This document shows positions 7,898 through 17,689 of a stretch of DNA of 64,000 bases, piece by piece (the first letter of the stretch is position 1; each line of letters starts with the position of its first letter). Origin of the DNA: Limimaricola variabilis (GTDB lineage: Bacteria; Pseudomonadota; Alphaproteobacteria; Rhodobacterales; Rhodobacteraceae); contig NZ_JACIBX010000007.1 in assembly GCF_014195545.1 (NCBI RefSeq), positions 62,001-126,000 on the forward strand. Reading direction: 5' to 3'. A model generated the notes under the pieces. It did not search any database, had not been told where the DNA came from, and was given only the letters and a program-made list of their open reading frames with translations. A program made the position numbers and the translations under genes.

Positions 7898-9022
7898 ATG
7901 AAATTCTCCTTTGCCCTGCACGCCACCGACGGCGCCGCCCGCACCGGTGTCATCTCGACCCCGCGCGGCGAGATCCGCACGCCTGCCTTCATGCCCGTCG
8001 GCACCGCCGCCACGGTGAAGGCGATGATGCCCGAAAGCGTCCGCCAGACCGGCGCCGACATCCTGCTGGGCAACACCTACCACCTGATGCTGCGCCCGAC
8101 GGCCGAGCGGATCGACCGGCTCGGCGGGCTGCACAAGTTCATGAACTGGGAGCGACCGATACTTACGGATTCGGGCGGCTTCCAGGTGATGAGCCTCGCG
8201 AGCCTGAGAAAGCTCACCGAGAAGGGCGTCACCTTCAAGAGCCACATCGACGGCTCCAAGCACGAGATCACGCCCGAGCGGTCGATGGAGATCCAGAAGC
8301 TTCTGGGCTCGGACATCGTCATGGCCTTCGACGAATGCCCGGCGCTGCCCGCCGATCGTACCCGCATCGCCGAATCGATGCGCCTGTCGATGCGCTGGGC
8401 GCAGCGCTCGCGCGACGCCTTCGGCGACCGCCCGGGCCACGCGCTATTCGGCATCCAGCAGGGCGGGCTGGAGCGCGACCTGCGCGAGGAGAGCGCCGAG
8501 GCGCTGCGCGAGATCGGCTTCGACGGCTACGCGGTGGGCGGCCTCGCGGTGGGCGAGGGGCAGGAGGCGATGTTCGGCTGCCTCGACTACGCGCCCGGCC
8601 AGCTGCCCGAGGACAAGCCGCGCTACCTGATGGGGGTGGGCAAGCCCGACGACATCGTCGGCGCCGTGAAGCGCGGCATCGACATGATGGATTGCGTGCT
8701 GCCCTCGCGCTCGGGGCGAACCGGCCAGGCCTGGACCCGGCGCGGGCAGGTCAACATGCGCAATGCGCGCCACGCCGACGACCCGCGCCCCCTCGACGAG
8801 GATTGCAGCTGCCCGGCCTGCCGCAACTACTCGCGCGCCTACCTGCACCACGTCGTCCGTTCGGGCGAGATGATCGCGGGCATGCTGCTGACCTGGCACA
8901 ACCTGCATTATTACCAGGAGCTGATGGGCGGGATGCGCGACGCCATCGCCGCCGGCGATTTCGCAGGCTTCGAAGCGCGCTTCCACGCGGCCCGCGAAGA
9001 GGGCGACATCGAGCGGCTCTGA
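7898..9022 (+). CDS. tgt: tRNA-guanine transglycosylase
   Basis: The 374-residue enzyme exchanges guanine-34 for preQ1 in tRNAs with GUN anticodons, a step of queuosine synthesis; queA, the next enzyme, is also in this window. The start at [12 protein letters not shown] gives the usual length. Visible family features are the active-site region [29 protein letters not shown], the GGLAVGEG loop, and the zinc site [16 protein letters not shown]. It is divergent from the arsenic operon, with about 80 bp shared between the two starts. Confidence 0.97.
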   Translation: MKFSFALHATDGAARTGVISTPRGEIRTPAFMPVGTAATVKAMMPESVRQTGADILLGNTYHLMLRPTAERIDRLGGLHKFMNWERPILTDSGGFQVMSLASLRKLTEKGVTFKSHIDGSKHEITPERSMEIQKLLGSDIVMAFDECPALPADRTRIAESMRLSMRWAQRSRDAFGDRPGHALFGIQQGGLERDLREESAEALREIGFDGYAVGGLAVGEGQEAMFGCLDYAPGQLPEDKPRYLMGVGKPDDIVGAVKRGIDMMDCVLPSRSGRTGQAWTRRGQVNMRNARHADDPRPLDEDCSCPACRNYSRAYLHHVVRSGEMIAGMLLTWHNLHYYQELMGGMRDAIAAGDFAGFEARFHAAREEGDIERL

Positions 9023-9041
9023 TCCGATGGCGCGGTGGCGG

Positions 9042-9485
9042 TCAGTCGTACATCGCGCCGTCCCAGTCATAAACGACGATACCCTCGGTTTCGCGGGCAC
9101 GAAGGCCGCGATAGAGCGCCCGCGCGGCGGCGTTGCCGGCCTCGGTCGCGAGCCAGATGCCCTTGCAGCCGCGCGCGCGGACCAGACGCAGCATCTCCCG
9201 GCACAGGGCGGTTGCGATGCCCCGGCGGTGCCACTTTTCGAGAACTCCGACCTCGTTGATGAAAAAGGCGGGCGGCTTGTCGGGATGGCGCAGCACCGAA
9301 CCAAAGCAGAAGCCCACCACAACACCTTCGACCGTCGCGAAGACCAGTTCGCAGCCGGGATCGGCCACGAAGCGCTCGAGTTCCTCCGCGTCGACCGCGT
9401 GATCGAACACCGTCCAGCCCAGCAGCTGGTGGGCGTTGCGCGGTCCGAGCCGATGGATGGTCGCGGCGTCACTCATGCCGGTCAT
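9042..9485 (-). CDS. GNAT-family N-acetyltransferase (AAC(3)-I-like)
   Basis: This is a 147-residue acyl-CoA-dependent acetyltransferase. The acetyl-CoA-binding segment is clear (GVLEKWHRRGIATALCREM), followed by ATEAGNAAARALYRGLRARE. The FINEVGVLEKWHRRGIATAL stretch resembles aminoglycoside 3-N-acetyltransferase type I proteins, but such similarity does not prove resistance activity. The start could be M1 (9485) or M4 (9476); neither has a convincing ribosome site. It converges on tgt, with 19 bases between the stops. Confidence 0.85.
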   Translation of the reverse strand: MTGMSDAATIHRLGPRNAHQLLGWTVFDHAVDAEELERFVADPGCELVFATVEGVVVGFCFGSVLRHPDKPPAFFINEVGVLEKWHRRGIATALCREMLRLVRARGCKGIWLATEAGNAAARALYRGLRARETEGIVVYDWDGAMYD

Positions 9486-9697
9486 TATGTCGCGCCCTGG
9501 TCAATCGCGACAGTCGGGCGCTTCGGCGACACGCCTGACGGCGCCGATTTGCGAACGGGGCGAATGGGATCGCGTTTTCGCGCCCCGGTTCCCGGAGCCG
9601 CGGTGCGCAGGCGCACAGTGATGGCGCGCGCCTGATGAGCTTGCGGCGCGGCATAGGTGGCATAGCTCGGCTCCGACCCATTCGGAAAGGACCGAAG

Positions 9698-10795
9698 ATG
9701 ACCGACAAGCTGTTCACCCCCGGCAAGCTGGGCGACGTCGAACTCAAGAACCGCGTCGTGATGGCGCCGCTCACCCGCAACCGCGCCAGCAAGCAGGGTG
9801 ACGCGCCCTACGACATCCATGTCGAGTATTATCGCCAGCGGGCCGAGGCGGGCCTCATCATCACCGAGGCGACCCAGATCACGCCCGAGGGCAAGGGCTA
9901 CATCCAGACCCCTGGCATCTATAGCCGCGAGCAGATCGACGGCTGGAAGAAGGTCGTGAACGCCGTGCATGGCGAGGGCGGCAGAATCGCGCTCCAGCTG
10001 TGGCATGTGGGCCGGATCAGCCACGTCTCGCTGCAGGAGAACGGCCAGAAGCCGGTCGCGCCCTCGGCGATCAAGGCTGATGCCCAGACCGTGACCGAAG
10101 AGGGTTTCGTCGATGTCTCCGAGCCGCGCGCGCTCGAGACCGACGAGATGCCCCGCATCGTCGACGACTATCGTCGGGCCGCGCAGAATGCCAAGGAGGC
10201 GGGCTTCGACATGGTCGAGATCCACGCCGCCAATGGCTACCTGCTCGACCAGTTCATCCGCGACGGCGCGAACAAGCGCGACGACGCCTATGGCGGCAGC
10301 CCCGAGAACCGGGCGCGGCTGATCCTCGAGGTGGTCGATGCGGTCACGGAGGTCTATGGCGCCGGGCGCACCGGCATTCGCCTGTCGCCGCTGATCGAGG
10401 TGGCCGGTCTGAAGGACAGCGACCCGATGACGGTCTATTCCTACCTGATCCCCGAACTGAGCCGCCGCGGCCTCGCCTATCTCCACATGGTCGAGCCGGG
10501 CACGAAGGGCGACATGGATCAGGAGCTGGGCCAGCAGACCGCGCGGCTGCGCGAGCTCTTCGACGGCGCCTATATCGCCAATGCCGGCTACGACCGCGCC
10601 AGCGCGATCCGCGTGGTCGCGAGCGGCCAGGCCGACGTCGTGGCGTTTGGTCGGCCCTACATTGCCAACCCCGACCTCGTCCGGCGGCTCGAGCTGGACG
10701 CCGAGGTGAACGAGGGCGACCAGGCGACCTATTACGGCGGCGGCGTCGAGGGCTACCTCGACTACCCGACGCTGGAAGCGCAAAAGGCGGCTTGA
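9698..10795 (+). CDS. Old Yellow Enzyme, NADH:flavin oxidoreductase / alkene reductase
   Basis: The 365-residue FMN-containing (beta/alpha)8 barrel reduces activated C=C bonds, nitroesters or N-ethylmaleimide, as NemA does. Visible features are MAPLTRNRA near the FMN site, LWHVGRISH, the substrate-binding histidine-asparagine pair (IHAANGYLLDQF), the family signature DDAYGGSPENRARL, and the phosphate-binding GRPYIANPDLV. The start at 9698 has GGAAAGG upstream and gives the typical N-terminus (MTDKLFTPGKLGD). It appears monocistronic. A role in electrophile detoxification is inferred from the family. Confidence 0.94.
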   Translation: MTDKLFTPGKLGDVELKNRVVMAPLTRNRASKQGDAPYDIHVEYYRQRAEAGLIITEATQITPEGKGYIQTPGIYSREQIDGWKKVVNAVHGEGGRIALQLWHVGRISHVSLQENGQKPVAPSAIKADAQTVTEEGFVDVSEPRALETDEMPRIVDDYRRAAQNAKEAGFDMVEIHAANGYLLDQFIRDGANKRDDAYGGSPENRARLILEVVDAVTEVYGAGRTGIRLSPLIEVAGLKDSDPMTVYSYLIPELSRRGLAYLHMVEPGTKGDMDQELGQQTARLRELFDGAYIANAGYDRASAIRVVASGQADVVAFGRPYIANPDLVRRLELDAEVNEGDQATYYGGGVEGYLDYPTLEAQKAA

Positions 10796-10879
10796 GCCGT
10801 CCCGCGACGGGCAAGGCGGCCATGCCTTGCCCGTCGCCGCCTGCCGGGGCACATTGGCGCGAACGCCTCAGGGGCCGCG

Positions 10880-10908
10880 CTTGAACTGACCGGATCGGTC
10901 ACCCAAGT
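10880..10908 (+). promoter_or_regulatory. Candidate heat-shock (RpoH-type) promoter of lon
   Basis: CTTGAAC (10880-10886) is followed after a 15-bp spacer by CCCAAGT (10902-10908), close to the sigma-32 consensus CTTGAAA and CCCATnT. It lies about 80 bp before the lon start. lon is a classic RpoH target, which supports the reading; the -10 element is imperfect. Confidence 0.4.
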
Positions 10909-10987
10909 AACACCCCGGACAGGAGACGGCCGAAGGTCGCCGCACAGCGGGGCCGGACCGTCTTGCCAAGAACAAGGATACAAGAGC

Positions 10988-13399
<2,412 letters not shown>

Positions 13400-13410
13400 T
13401 CCCAAGTCGA

Positions 13411-13434
13411 GGGCGCCCCACGGGGCGCCCTTTT
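13411..13434 (+). terminator. lon terminator
   Basis: A 9-bp GGGCGCCCC/GGGGCGCCC stem followed by TTTT starts 12 bases after the lon stop. Confidence 0.8.
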
Positions 13435-13466
13435 CGCATTTGCTGGAAATTGCCGCCGGGGAGGGC

Positions 13467-13495
13467 TTGCGCCCTCCGGCGGGGATCGCTAAATG
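13467..13495 (+). promoter_or_regulatory. Predicted promoter of tRNA-Val(CAC)
   Basis: TTGCGC (13467-13472) and TAAATG (13490-13495) are spaced by 17 bp, and the -10 element lies ten bases before the mature tRNA 5' end. The position is right for a tRNA promoter; the match to consensus is moderate. Confidence 0.45.
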
Positions 13496-13505
13496 ACGCG
13501 CCAAC

Positions 13506-13580
13506 GGGTGATTAGCTCAGTGGTAGAGCGCTTCGTTCACATCGAAGATGTCAGGGGTTCAAATCCCTTATCACCCACCA
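13506..13580 (+). tRNA. tRNA-Val (anticodon CAC)
   Basis: The acceptor stem GGGTGAT pairs with ATCACCC, and CCA is encoded. The D-arm (TAGCTCAGTGGTAGAGC) and T-arm (GGGGTTCAAATCCC) are intact. The anticodon stem CTTCG/CGAAG closes loop TTCACAT, giving CAC, which reads GUG valine codons. Confidence 0.95.
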
Positions 13581-13588
13581 TGATACGG

Positions 13589-13618
13589 AAGGCGCGCCCG
13601 ATGGGGCGCGCCTTTTGC
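13589..13618. terminator. Terminator between tRNA-Val(CAC) and the nucleosidase gene
   Basis: An 11-bp AAGGCGCGCCC/GGGCGCGCCTT stem is followed by TT on the plus strand. It can end the tRNA transcript and, read on the other strand, the converging nucleosidase transcript. Confidence 0.75.
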
Positions 13619-13621
13619 GTT

Positions 13622-14554
13622 TCAGGCCTGGGCCCGCGGCAGTCGTGCCAGCACCGCCCGCATCAGCCGCGCCGAGTTCGTCGCCGCCACCGACAGGAAG
13701 GCCGCGATCTCGTTTTCGCCGTCGCCACCGCCGGCGAGGTCCGACAGCGACCGGAAGGCGATGAAAGGCACGGCGTTGGCATAGGCCACCTGCGCGACGC
13801 TGGCGCTCTCCATGTCGAGCACGCGCGCCTCGAAGCAGGTGAAGGCGTGGTCGCGGAACCCGGCATTGTCCATGAACACCGGCCCCGAGACGCCATTGCC
13901 GCCGACGACCACCCGCGGTGGGGGTGCAGACTCCCGGCCGCAGCGCTGCAGCTCGATGCCTTCGGCCGCCGCGCGGGCGATCTCGAGCAGCGCGGGATCG
14001 CTGTCGAACCAGAACCGGCTCTCGGGCGTGCTGCCGCCGGGCGGCACCACGTCGACGCCGCGGCTGTGGATCATGCCGTAATTGGCGACCGGCGCGCCCA
14101 TCCAGGCTGGCAGGACGTAGCCTTGCTCCGTCTCGCGGGCGAAGGCGCCTTCGAGATAGTGGCCCCAGCGCTCGGCCACCACCACATCGCCGATTCCGAG
14201 GCTCGGGTCGACGCCGCCGGCGATTCCCGAGAACAGGATCGCGGTGACATTGAAATGATCGAGTGCGGCCTGGGTGGTCATCGCCGCGTTCACCATGGAG
14301 ATGCCCGACAGGAACAGCACCACTTCACGGCCTTCGAGTACACCGGTGACGTAGGTCGCGGGACCGATGCGCCGGGTCTCGGCGCCTTCGAGCGCGCTTT
14401 CCAGAAGTGCGATCTCCGGCGCGAAGGCCGAGATCACCGCGACGCGTGGGCGGTCGTCGGGGGGCGTCGTGGCGGCGGGTATGGCGCGCGTGGCGGCCTC
14501 GGCCGCATCCTTGGTGGCGGAGCTGATGGCGGCGGCGATGGGAAACTGGGTCAT
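13622..14554 (-). CDS. Nucleosidase/phosphorylase of the PNP-UDP family (MTA/SAH nucleosidase-like)
   Basis: This 310-residue protein probably cleaves the N-glycosidic bond of methylthioadenosine, S-adenosylhomocysteine or a related nucleoside. After an alanine-rich N-terminal stretch of about 35 residues, the fold begins at RVAVISAFAPEIALLESAL. It continues with FSGIAGGVDPSLGIGDVVV and the base/ribose-site segment RVLDMESASVAQVAY, and ends with FIAFRSLSDLAGGG. The start at 14554 has GGAG six bases upstream; the frame is open further but without similarity. It is longer than E. coli Pfs (232 residues), so substrate and location are uncertain. Confidence 0.8.
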   Translation of the reverse strand: MTQFPIAAAISSATKDAAEAATRAIPAATTPPDDRPRVAVISAFAPEIALLESALEGAETRRIGPATYVTGVLEGREVVLFLSGISMVNAAMTTQAALDHFNVTAILFSGIAGGVDPSLGIGDVVVAERWGHYLEGAFARETEQGYVLPAWMGAPVANYGMIHSRGVDVVPPGGSTPESRFWFDSDPALLEIARAAAEGIELQRCGRESAPPPRVVVGGNGVSGPVFMDNAGFRDHAFTCFEARVLDMESASVAQVAYANAVPFIAFRSLSDLAGGGDGENEIAAFLSVAATNSARLMRAVLARLPRAQA

Positions 14555-14633
14555 GCGCTCTCCGAGGCTTGTCTGTCGGCCCCTGCTACGGCGCGCGGGC
14601 GGCGCACGTCCAGTGTTCGCGCGCCGCCCCTCC

Positions 14634-14891
14634 TCAGAACAGATGGCCGCCCGGCCCCGGCACGGGCCGGCAGGGCGCAAGATCGGGCTCCAGCCCGACA
14701 TCGCGCGCCAGATGCGGATCGAGCCGCAGCTGGCGCAGCTGCAGGACCTGCTCCGCATGGCGCATGGACTGCAACTCCTCGCACAGCGCGTCGTCGAGCG
14801 GATCGCGGGCGCGGTGCTTGGGCGCAAACCATGCCGCCAGACGGCGCAGCGCACGGAGAGGGGAATGCGGGCGGGGCAGGGTGATGGACAT
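14634..14891 (-). CDS. Small protein of unknown function under a SoxR-type promoter
   Basis: This 85-residue protein begins MSITLPRPHSPLRALRRLAA and has a strong GAGGAG ribosome site before the ATG at 14891. It is basic at the N-terminus and proline- and glycine-rich at the end. The segment LRLDPHLARDVGLEPD loosely recalls the LDDRLLRDIGL motif of DUF1127 proteins, but I do not assign a family. It is divergent from soxR. The SoxR operator lies in the intergenic region, arranged as a promoter pointing toward this gene, so redox-cycling compounds or superoxide probably induce it. Confidence 0.72.
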   Translation of the reverse strand: MSITLPRPHSPLRALRRLAAWFAPKHRARDPLDDALCEELQSMRHAEQVLQLRQLRLDPHLARDVGLEPDLAPCRPVPGPGGHLF

Positions 14892-14933
14892 GATCTGGCT
14901 CCTCGGGGCTTGTGATTCCGATTGGGAGCCATC

Positions 14934-14964
14934 AACCTGCTTCCTCAAGTAAGGTTGAGGTCAA
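14934..14964 (-). promoter_or_regulatory. SoxR-type promoter with 19-bp spacer, directing the small unknown gene
   Basis: On the minus strand, -35 TTGACC (14959-14964) and -10 CAGGTT (14934-14939) are separated by 19 bp filled by the SoxR box. This matches the layout of the E. coli soxS promoter (TTTACC, 19-bp spacer containing the same dyad, then the -10 element), where oxidised SoxR compensates for the overlong spacer. The -10 element here is weak, so its exact position is less sure than the operator. Confidence 0.65.
14943..14960. promoter_or_regulatory. SoxR operator
   Basis: CCTCAAGTAAGGTTGAGG is an 18-bp near-palindrome that closely matches the E. coli soxS operator (CCTCAAGTTAACTTGAGG). 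It lies nine bases before the soxR ATG and overlaps its GAGG ribosome-binding region, so SoxR could also dampen its own synthesis. Confidence 0.85.
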
Positions 14965-14969
14965 GCACC

Positions 14970-15437
14970 ATGTCGAGAAAACCCATCCCATCCGATCTCA
15001 GCGTCGGCCAGATGGCGGACCGCGCCGGGGTGCCGGTCTCCACCCTGCATTTCTACGAAGCCGAAGGGCTGATCAGAAGCTGGCGCAACACCGCCAACCA
15101 CCGCCGCTACGACCGGCGGGAGCTGCGCCGCGTGGCGATCATCCGCGTCGCCCAGACCGTGGGCGTGCCACTTGCGGAGATCCGCGAGGTGCTCGACCGG
15201 CTGCCGCGCGACCGTCCGGTCACGGCGGGCGACTGGGCCGAGGCCGCGGCGCCCTGGCGCGACATGCTCGACGCGCGGATCGCACTCATGACCCGGCTGC
15301 GCGACCATATGGGTCACTGCATCGGCTGCGGCTGCCTGTCGCTCGACAGCTGCCCGCTCTACAACGCCGAGGATCGGCTGGGCGGACGCGGTCCGGGGCC
15401 GCGGCGCTGGACCGGCAGCCCGGAGGAGCGTGCGTGA
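14970..15437 (+). CDS. soxR: Redox-sensitive transcriptional activator SoxR
   Basis: This 155-residue MerR-family regulator senses redox-active compounds through a [2Fe-2S] cluster. The N-terminal helix-turn-helix is clear (LSVGQMADRAGVPVSTLHFY then EAEGLI). The four cluster cysteines lie in CIGCGCLSLDSC, the exact C-x2-C-x-C-x5-C spacing of SoxR. The ATG at 14970 is preferred; an upstream ATG would read through the operator. A canonical SoxR box lies immediately upstream, shared with the divergent small gene. The phosphatase gene downstream overlaps this stop (GTGA), so the two form a transcription unit. Confidence 0.96.
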   Translation: MSRKPIPSDLSVGQMADRAGVPVSTLHFYEAEGLIRSWRNTANHRRYDRRELRRVAIIRVAQTVGVPLAEIREVLDRLPRDRPVTAGDWAEAAAPWRDMLDARIALMTRLRDHMGHCIGCGCLSLDSCPLYNAEDRLGGRGPGPRRWTGSPEERA

Positions 15438-16030
15438 TCCTTCCCGAAATTCTGGTGCTGCGGCATGGCGAGACCGAATGGAACGCCGCGCGGCGGATGC
15501 AGGGCGGCCGCGATTCGCCGCTCACCGAGTATGGCCGGGCGCAGGCCCGAGCGATGGGGGCGATGCTGGCCGGGCGCGGGGTCACGACGGTGACGCATCG
15601 CCTGCTGTCGTCGCCACAGGGCCGCGCCGTCGAAACCGCGCGGCTGGCCTTCGGCGTGGCGCCCGAGATCGACATACGGCTGCGCGAGATCGCGATGGGC
15701 GACTGGTCGGGGCTGACCCGCGCCGAGATCGACGCCCGCTGGCCCGGCCCGCAGGGCGAGCATTTCCTCGACTTCTATGCCCGTGCCCCGCGCGGCGAGG
15801 GCTTCGACGCGCTCTGGGCGCGCTGCGCCGATTTGCTGGCCGCGCTGGACCGGCCCACGATCCTCGTCACCCATGGCATGACCTCGCGGGTGCTGCGCAC
15901 CATCGCCACCGGGCGCGGCCGTGCCGATCTCGCGGCGCTGCCGGGCGGGCAGGGGGTGGTGTTCCGGATCGCGCATGGACGCCACGACATGCTGCGCGCC
16001 CCGCTTGCACCGGCGCGGGGGGAGGGGTAG
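15434..16030 (+). CDS. Histidine phosphatase family protein
   Basis: This 198-residue protein belongs to the phosphoglycerate-mutase-like phosphatases. The phosphohistidine motif is LRHGETEWN near residues 9-17, and the second catalytic histidine lies in ILVTHGMTSRVLRT. It starts with GTG at 15434, preceded by GGAGGAG and overlapping the soxR stop, so it is probably cotranslated with soxR. The substrate is unknown; small phosphorylated metabolites are typical. The length is usual for the family. Confidence 0.88.
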   Translation: MILPEILVLRHGETEWNAARRMQGGRDSPLTEYGRAQARAMGAMLAGRGVTTVTHRLLSSPQGRAVETARLAFGVAPEIDIRLREIAMGDWSGLTRAEIDARWPGPQGEHFLDFYARAPRGEGFDALWARCADLLAALDRPTILVTHGMTSRVLRTIATGRGRADLAALPGGQGVVFRIAHGRHDMLRAPLAPARGEG

Positions 16031-16042
16031 ACCGACCTCCGC

Positions 16043-16118
16043 GGGTGGTTAGCTCAGTTGGTAGAGCGTCTCGTTTACACCGAGGATGTCGGGGGTTCGA
16101 GCCCCTCACCACCCACCA
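16043..16118 (+). tRNA. tRNA-Val (anticodon UAC)
   Basis: The acceptor stem GGGTGGT pairs with ACCACCC and CCA is encoded. The anticodon stem TCTCG/CGAGG closes loop TTTACAC, giving UAC. The D-arm TAGCTCAGTTGGTAGAGC and T-arm GGGGGTTCGAGCCCC are intact. It starts 12 bases after the phosphatase stop, with no separate promoter evident. Confidence 0.95.
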
Positions 16119-16208
16119 TGCTCTTCCGCACAGCATGCCTGCGATCCTGCGCCTCACCGTGCGGGCGCCGAAATGCTATGTTGGCTCCTGCAAGCACAGG
16201 AGGCCGAG

Positions 16209-17135
16209 ATGAGCCAGATCCCCAGCTTCGACCCGCTCGACATCAGCGTCGATCCCGACGCGATCGAGACCGTCATCGTGCCGCGCGCCCGCGATCTCGG
16301 CGGCTTCGAGGTGCGCCGCGCACTGCCCGCGCCGCGCCGCCAGATGGTCGGGCCGTTCATCTTCTTTGATCAGGTCGGCCCGGCCGAGTTCCTGCGCGGC
16401 GAAGGCTTCGACGTCCGGCCGCACCCCCATATCGGGCTGGCGACCGTGACCTATCTGCTCGAGGGGCAGATCCACCACCGCGACAGCCTCGGCACCGACA
16501 GCTGGATCGCGCCGGGAGCGGTGAACCTGATGGTCGCGGGCCAGGGGATCACCCATTCCGAGCGCATCGACGGGCGCGCGCGTGCCGAAGGTGGCCGGAT
16601 GTTCGGTCTGCAGACCTGGCTGGCGCTCCCCGACGAGATGGAGGACGCGCCCGCGCGTTTCGAGCACGCGGCGGCCGAGCGGCTGCCGGTGATCGAGGAT
16701 GGCGGCGTCCGCCTGCGGCTGATGCTGGGAAACGCTTACGGGACCGTCTCGCCGGTGGCGGCGCCGGGCGAGCTTTTCCACGCCGATGCGGAACTGGCGC
16801 CGGGGGCCCGGCTGCCGCTGCCGGACGAGCACGAGGATCGCGGCGTGCATGTGCTGTCAGGCAGCGTCGAAGTGGCGGGTCAGGTGTTCGAGGCGGGCCG
16901 GATGATGGTGTTCCGCCCGGGCGACCGGATCTCGCTGCGTGCTGGACCCATCGGGGCCCGGATCGCGCTTCTGGGCGGGGCGACCATGCCGGGGCCGCGG
17001 CATATCTGGTGGAACTTCGTCGCCTCCTCGCAGGAGCGGATCGAGGCGGCCAAGGCGGCTTGGCGTGCGGGCGATTTCACCCATGGACGGTTCCGGCTAC
17101 CGCCGGGCGAGAGCGAGCATATCCCGCTGCCCTGA
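16209..17135 (+). CDS. Pirin family protein
   Basis: This 308-residue bicupin has the pirin metal site in the N-terminal cupin: RPHPHIGLATVTYLLEG followed by IHHRDSLGT. The segment MVAGQGITHSER is also typical. The C-terminal half ends with PRHIWWNFVASSQERIEAAK, a conserved pirin tail. Pirins are iron-binding, with quercetinase or regulatory roles reported; no specific role can be read here. The start at 16209 has AGGAGG eight bases upstream. Confidence 0.93.
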   Translation: MSQIPSFDPLDISVDPDAIETVIVPRARDLGGFEVRRALPAPRRQMVGPFIFFDQVGPAEFLRGEGFDVRPHPHIGLATVTYLLEGQIHHRDSLGTDSWIAPGAVNLMVAGQGITHSERIDGRARAEGGRMFGLQTWLALPDEMEDAPARFEHAAAERLPVIEDGGVRLRLMLGNAYGTVSPVAAPGELFHADAELAPGARLPLPDEHEDRGVHVLSGSVEVAGQVFEAGRMMVFRPGDRISLRAGPIGARIALLGGATMPGPRHIWWNFVASSQERIEAAKAAWRAGDFTHGRFRLPPGESEHIPLP

Positions 17136-17228
17136 CCGCGCTCCAGCCCGTCGCACGGCGGGCGGGGGCGATGCCCCGAGGTCAGTCCGACAATCTCGCT
17201 CTCGGAACGATTTTGCACCGATCGGCGC

Positions 17229-17257
17229 TTGACGCCCCCCGCCGCACTGCCTAGAAC
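17229..17257 (+). promoter_or_regulatory. Predicted promoter of the tRNA-Asp pair
   Basis: TTGACG (17229-17234) and TAGAAC (17252-17257) have a 17-bp spacer, a good match to the housekeeping consensus. They lie 36 bases before the first tRNA-Asp gene and probably drive both copies. Confidence 0.6.
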
Positions 17258-17293
17258 CCGCCTCACGTTCGGCGCTGCCGGACGACGAGATGC

Positions 17294-17370
17294 GCGGTTG
17301 TAGCTCAGTTGGTTAGAGTACCGGCCTGTCACGCCGGGGGTCGCGGGTTCGAGCCCCGTCAACCGCGCCA
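17294..17370 (+). tRNA. tRNA-Asp (anticodon GUC), copy 1
   Basis: The acceptor stem GCGGTTG pairs with CAACCGC, and CCA is encoded. The anticodon stem CCGGC/GCCGG closes loop CTGTCAC, giving GUC. This anticodon is a substrate for queuosine modification by the tgt and queA products encoded in this window. Confidence 0.96.
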
Positions 17371-17400
17371 TTCTCGTCTGTTCGAAACGTCCGACCGTGT

Positions 17401-17477
17401 GCGGTTGTAGCTCAGTTGGTTAGAGTACCGGCCTGTCACGCCGGGGGTCGCGGGTTCGAGCCCCGTCAACCGCGCCA
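17401..17477 (+). tRNA. tRNA-Asp (anticodon GUC), copy 2
   Basis: The mature 77-base sequence is identical to copy 1, and the two copies are separated by a 30-base spacer. CCA is encoded. Confidence 0.96.
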
Positions 17478-17579
17478 CAAAATGCCATCACGGCCCCGTC
17501 GCTCCGTCGAGCGCGGGGCCGTATGCGTTTCGGCCCTGTCTTCCCTGCCGAACGTGGCGCGAGCCGCTACCGGCGGGTT

Positions 17580-17643
17580 TGCGTATTTTCGGAATGGTGA
17601 AACACGGGCGCGCGTCTTCCCTTCACCATTCTCCAAATACGCA
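17580..17643. repeat. Long imperfect inverted repeat (hairpin) between tRNA-Asp and the dipeptidase gene
   Basis: Two 22-base arms (17580-17601 and 17622-17643) pair at 19 of 22 positions around a 20-base loop. Each arm holds a TGCGTATTT and an AATGGTGAA block. It is more AT-rich than its surroundings and has no T-run, so it does not look like an ordinary terminator. It could be a dispersed intergenic hairpin element or a processed RNA 3' end downstream of the dipeptidase gene. Confidence 0.6.
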
Positions 17644-17689
17644 TGGCGACCGGCAAGCCGCCACGCGTGCCGGTCCTGTCCTCTCGCGC

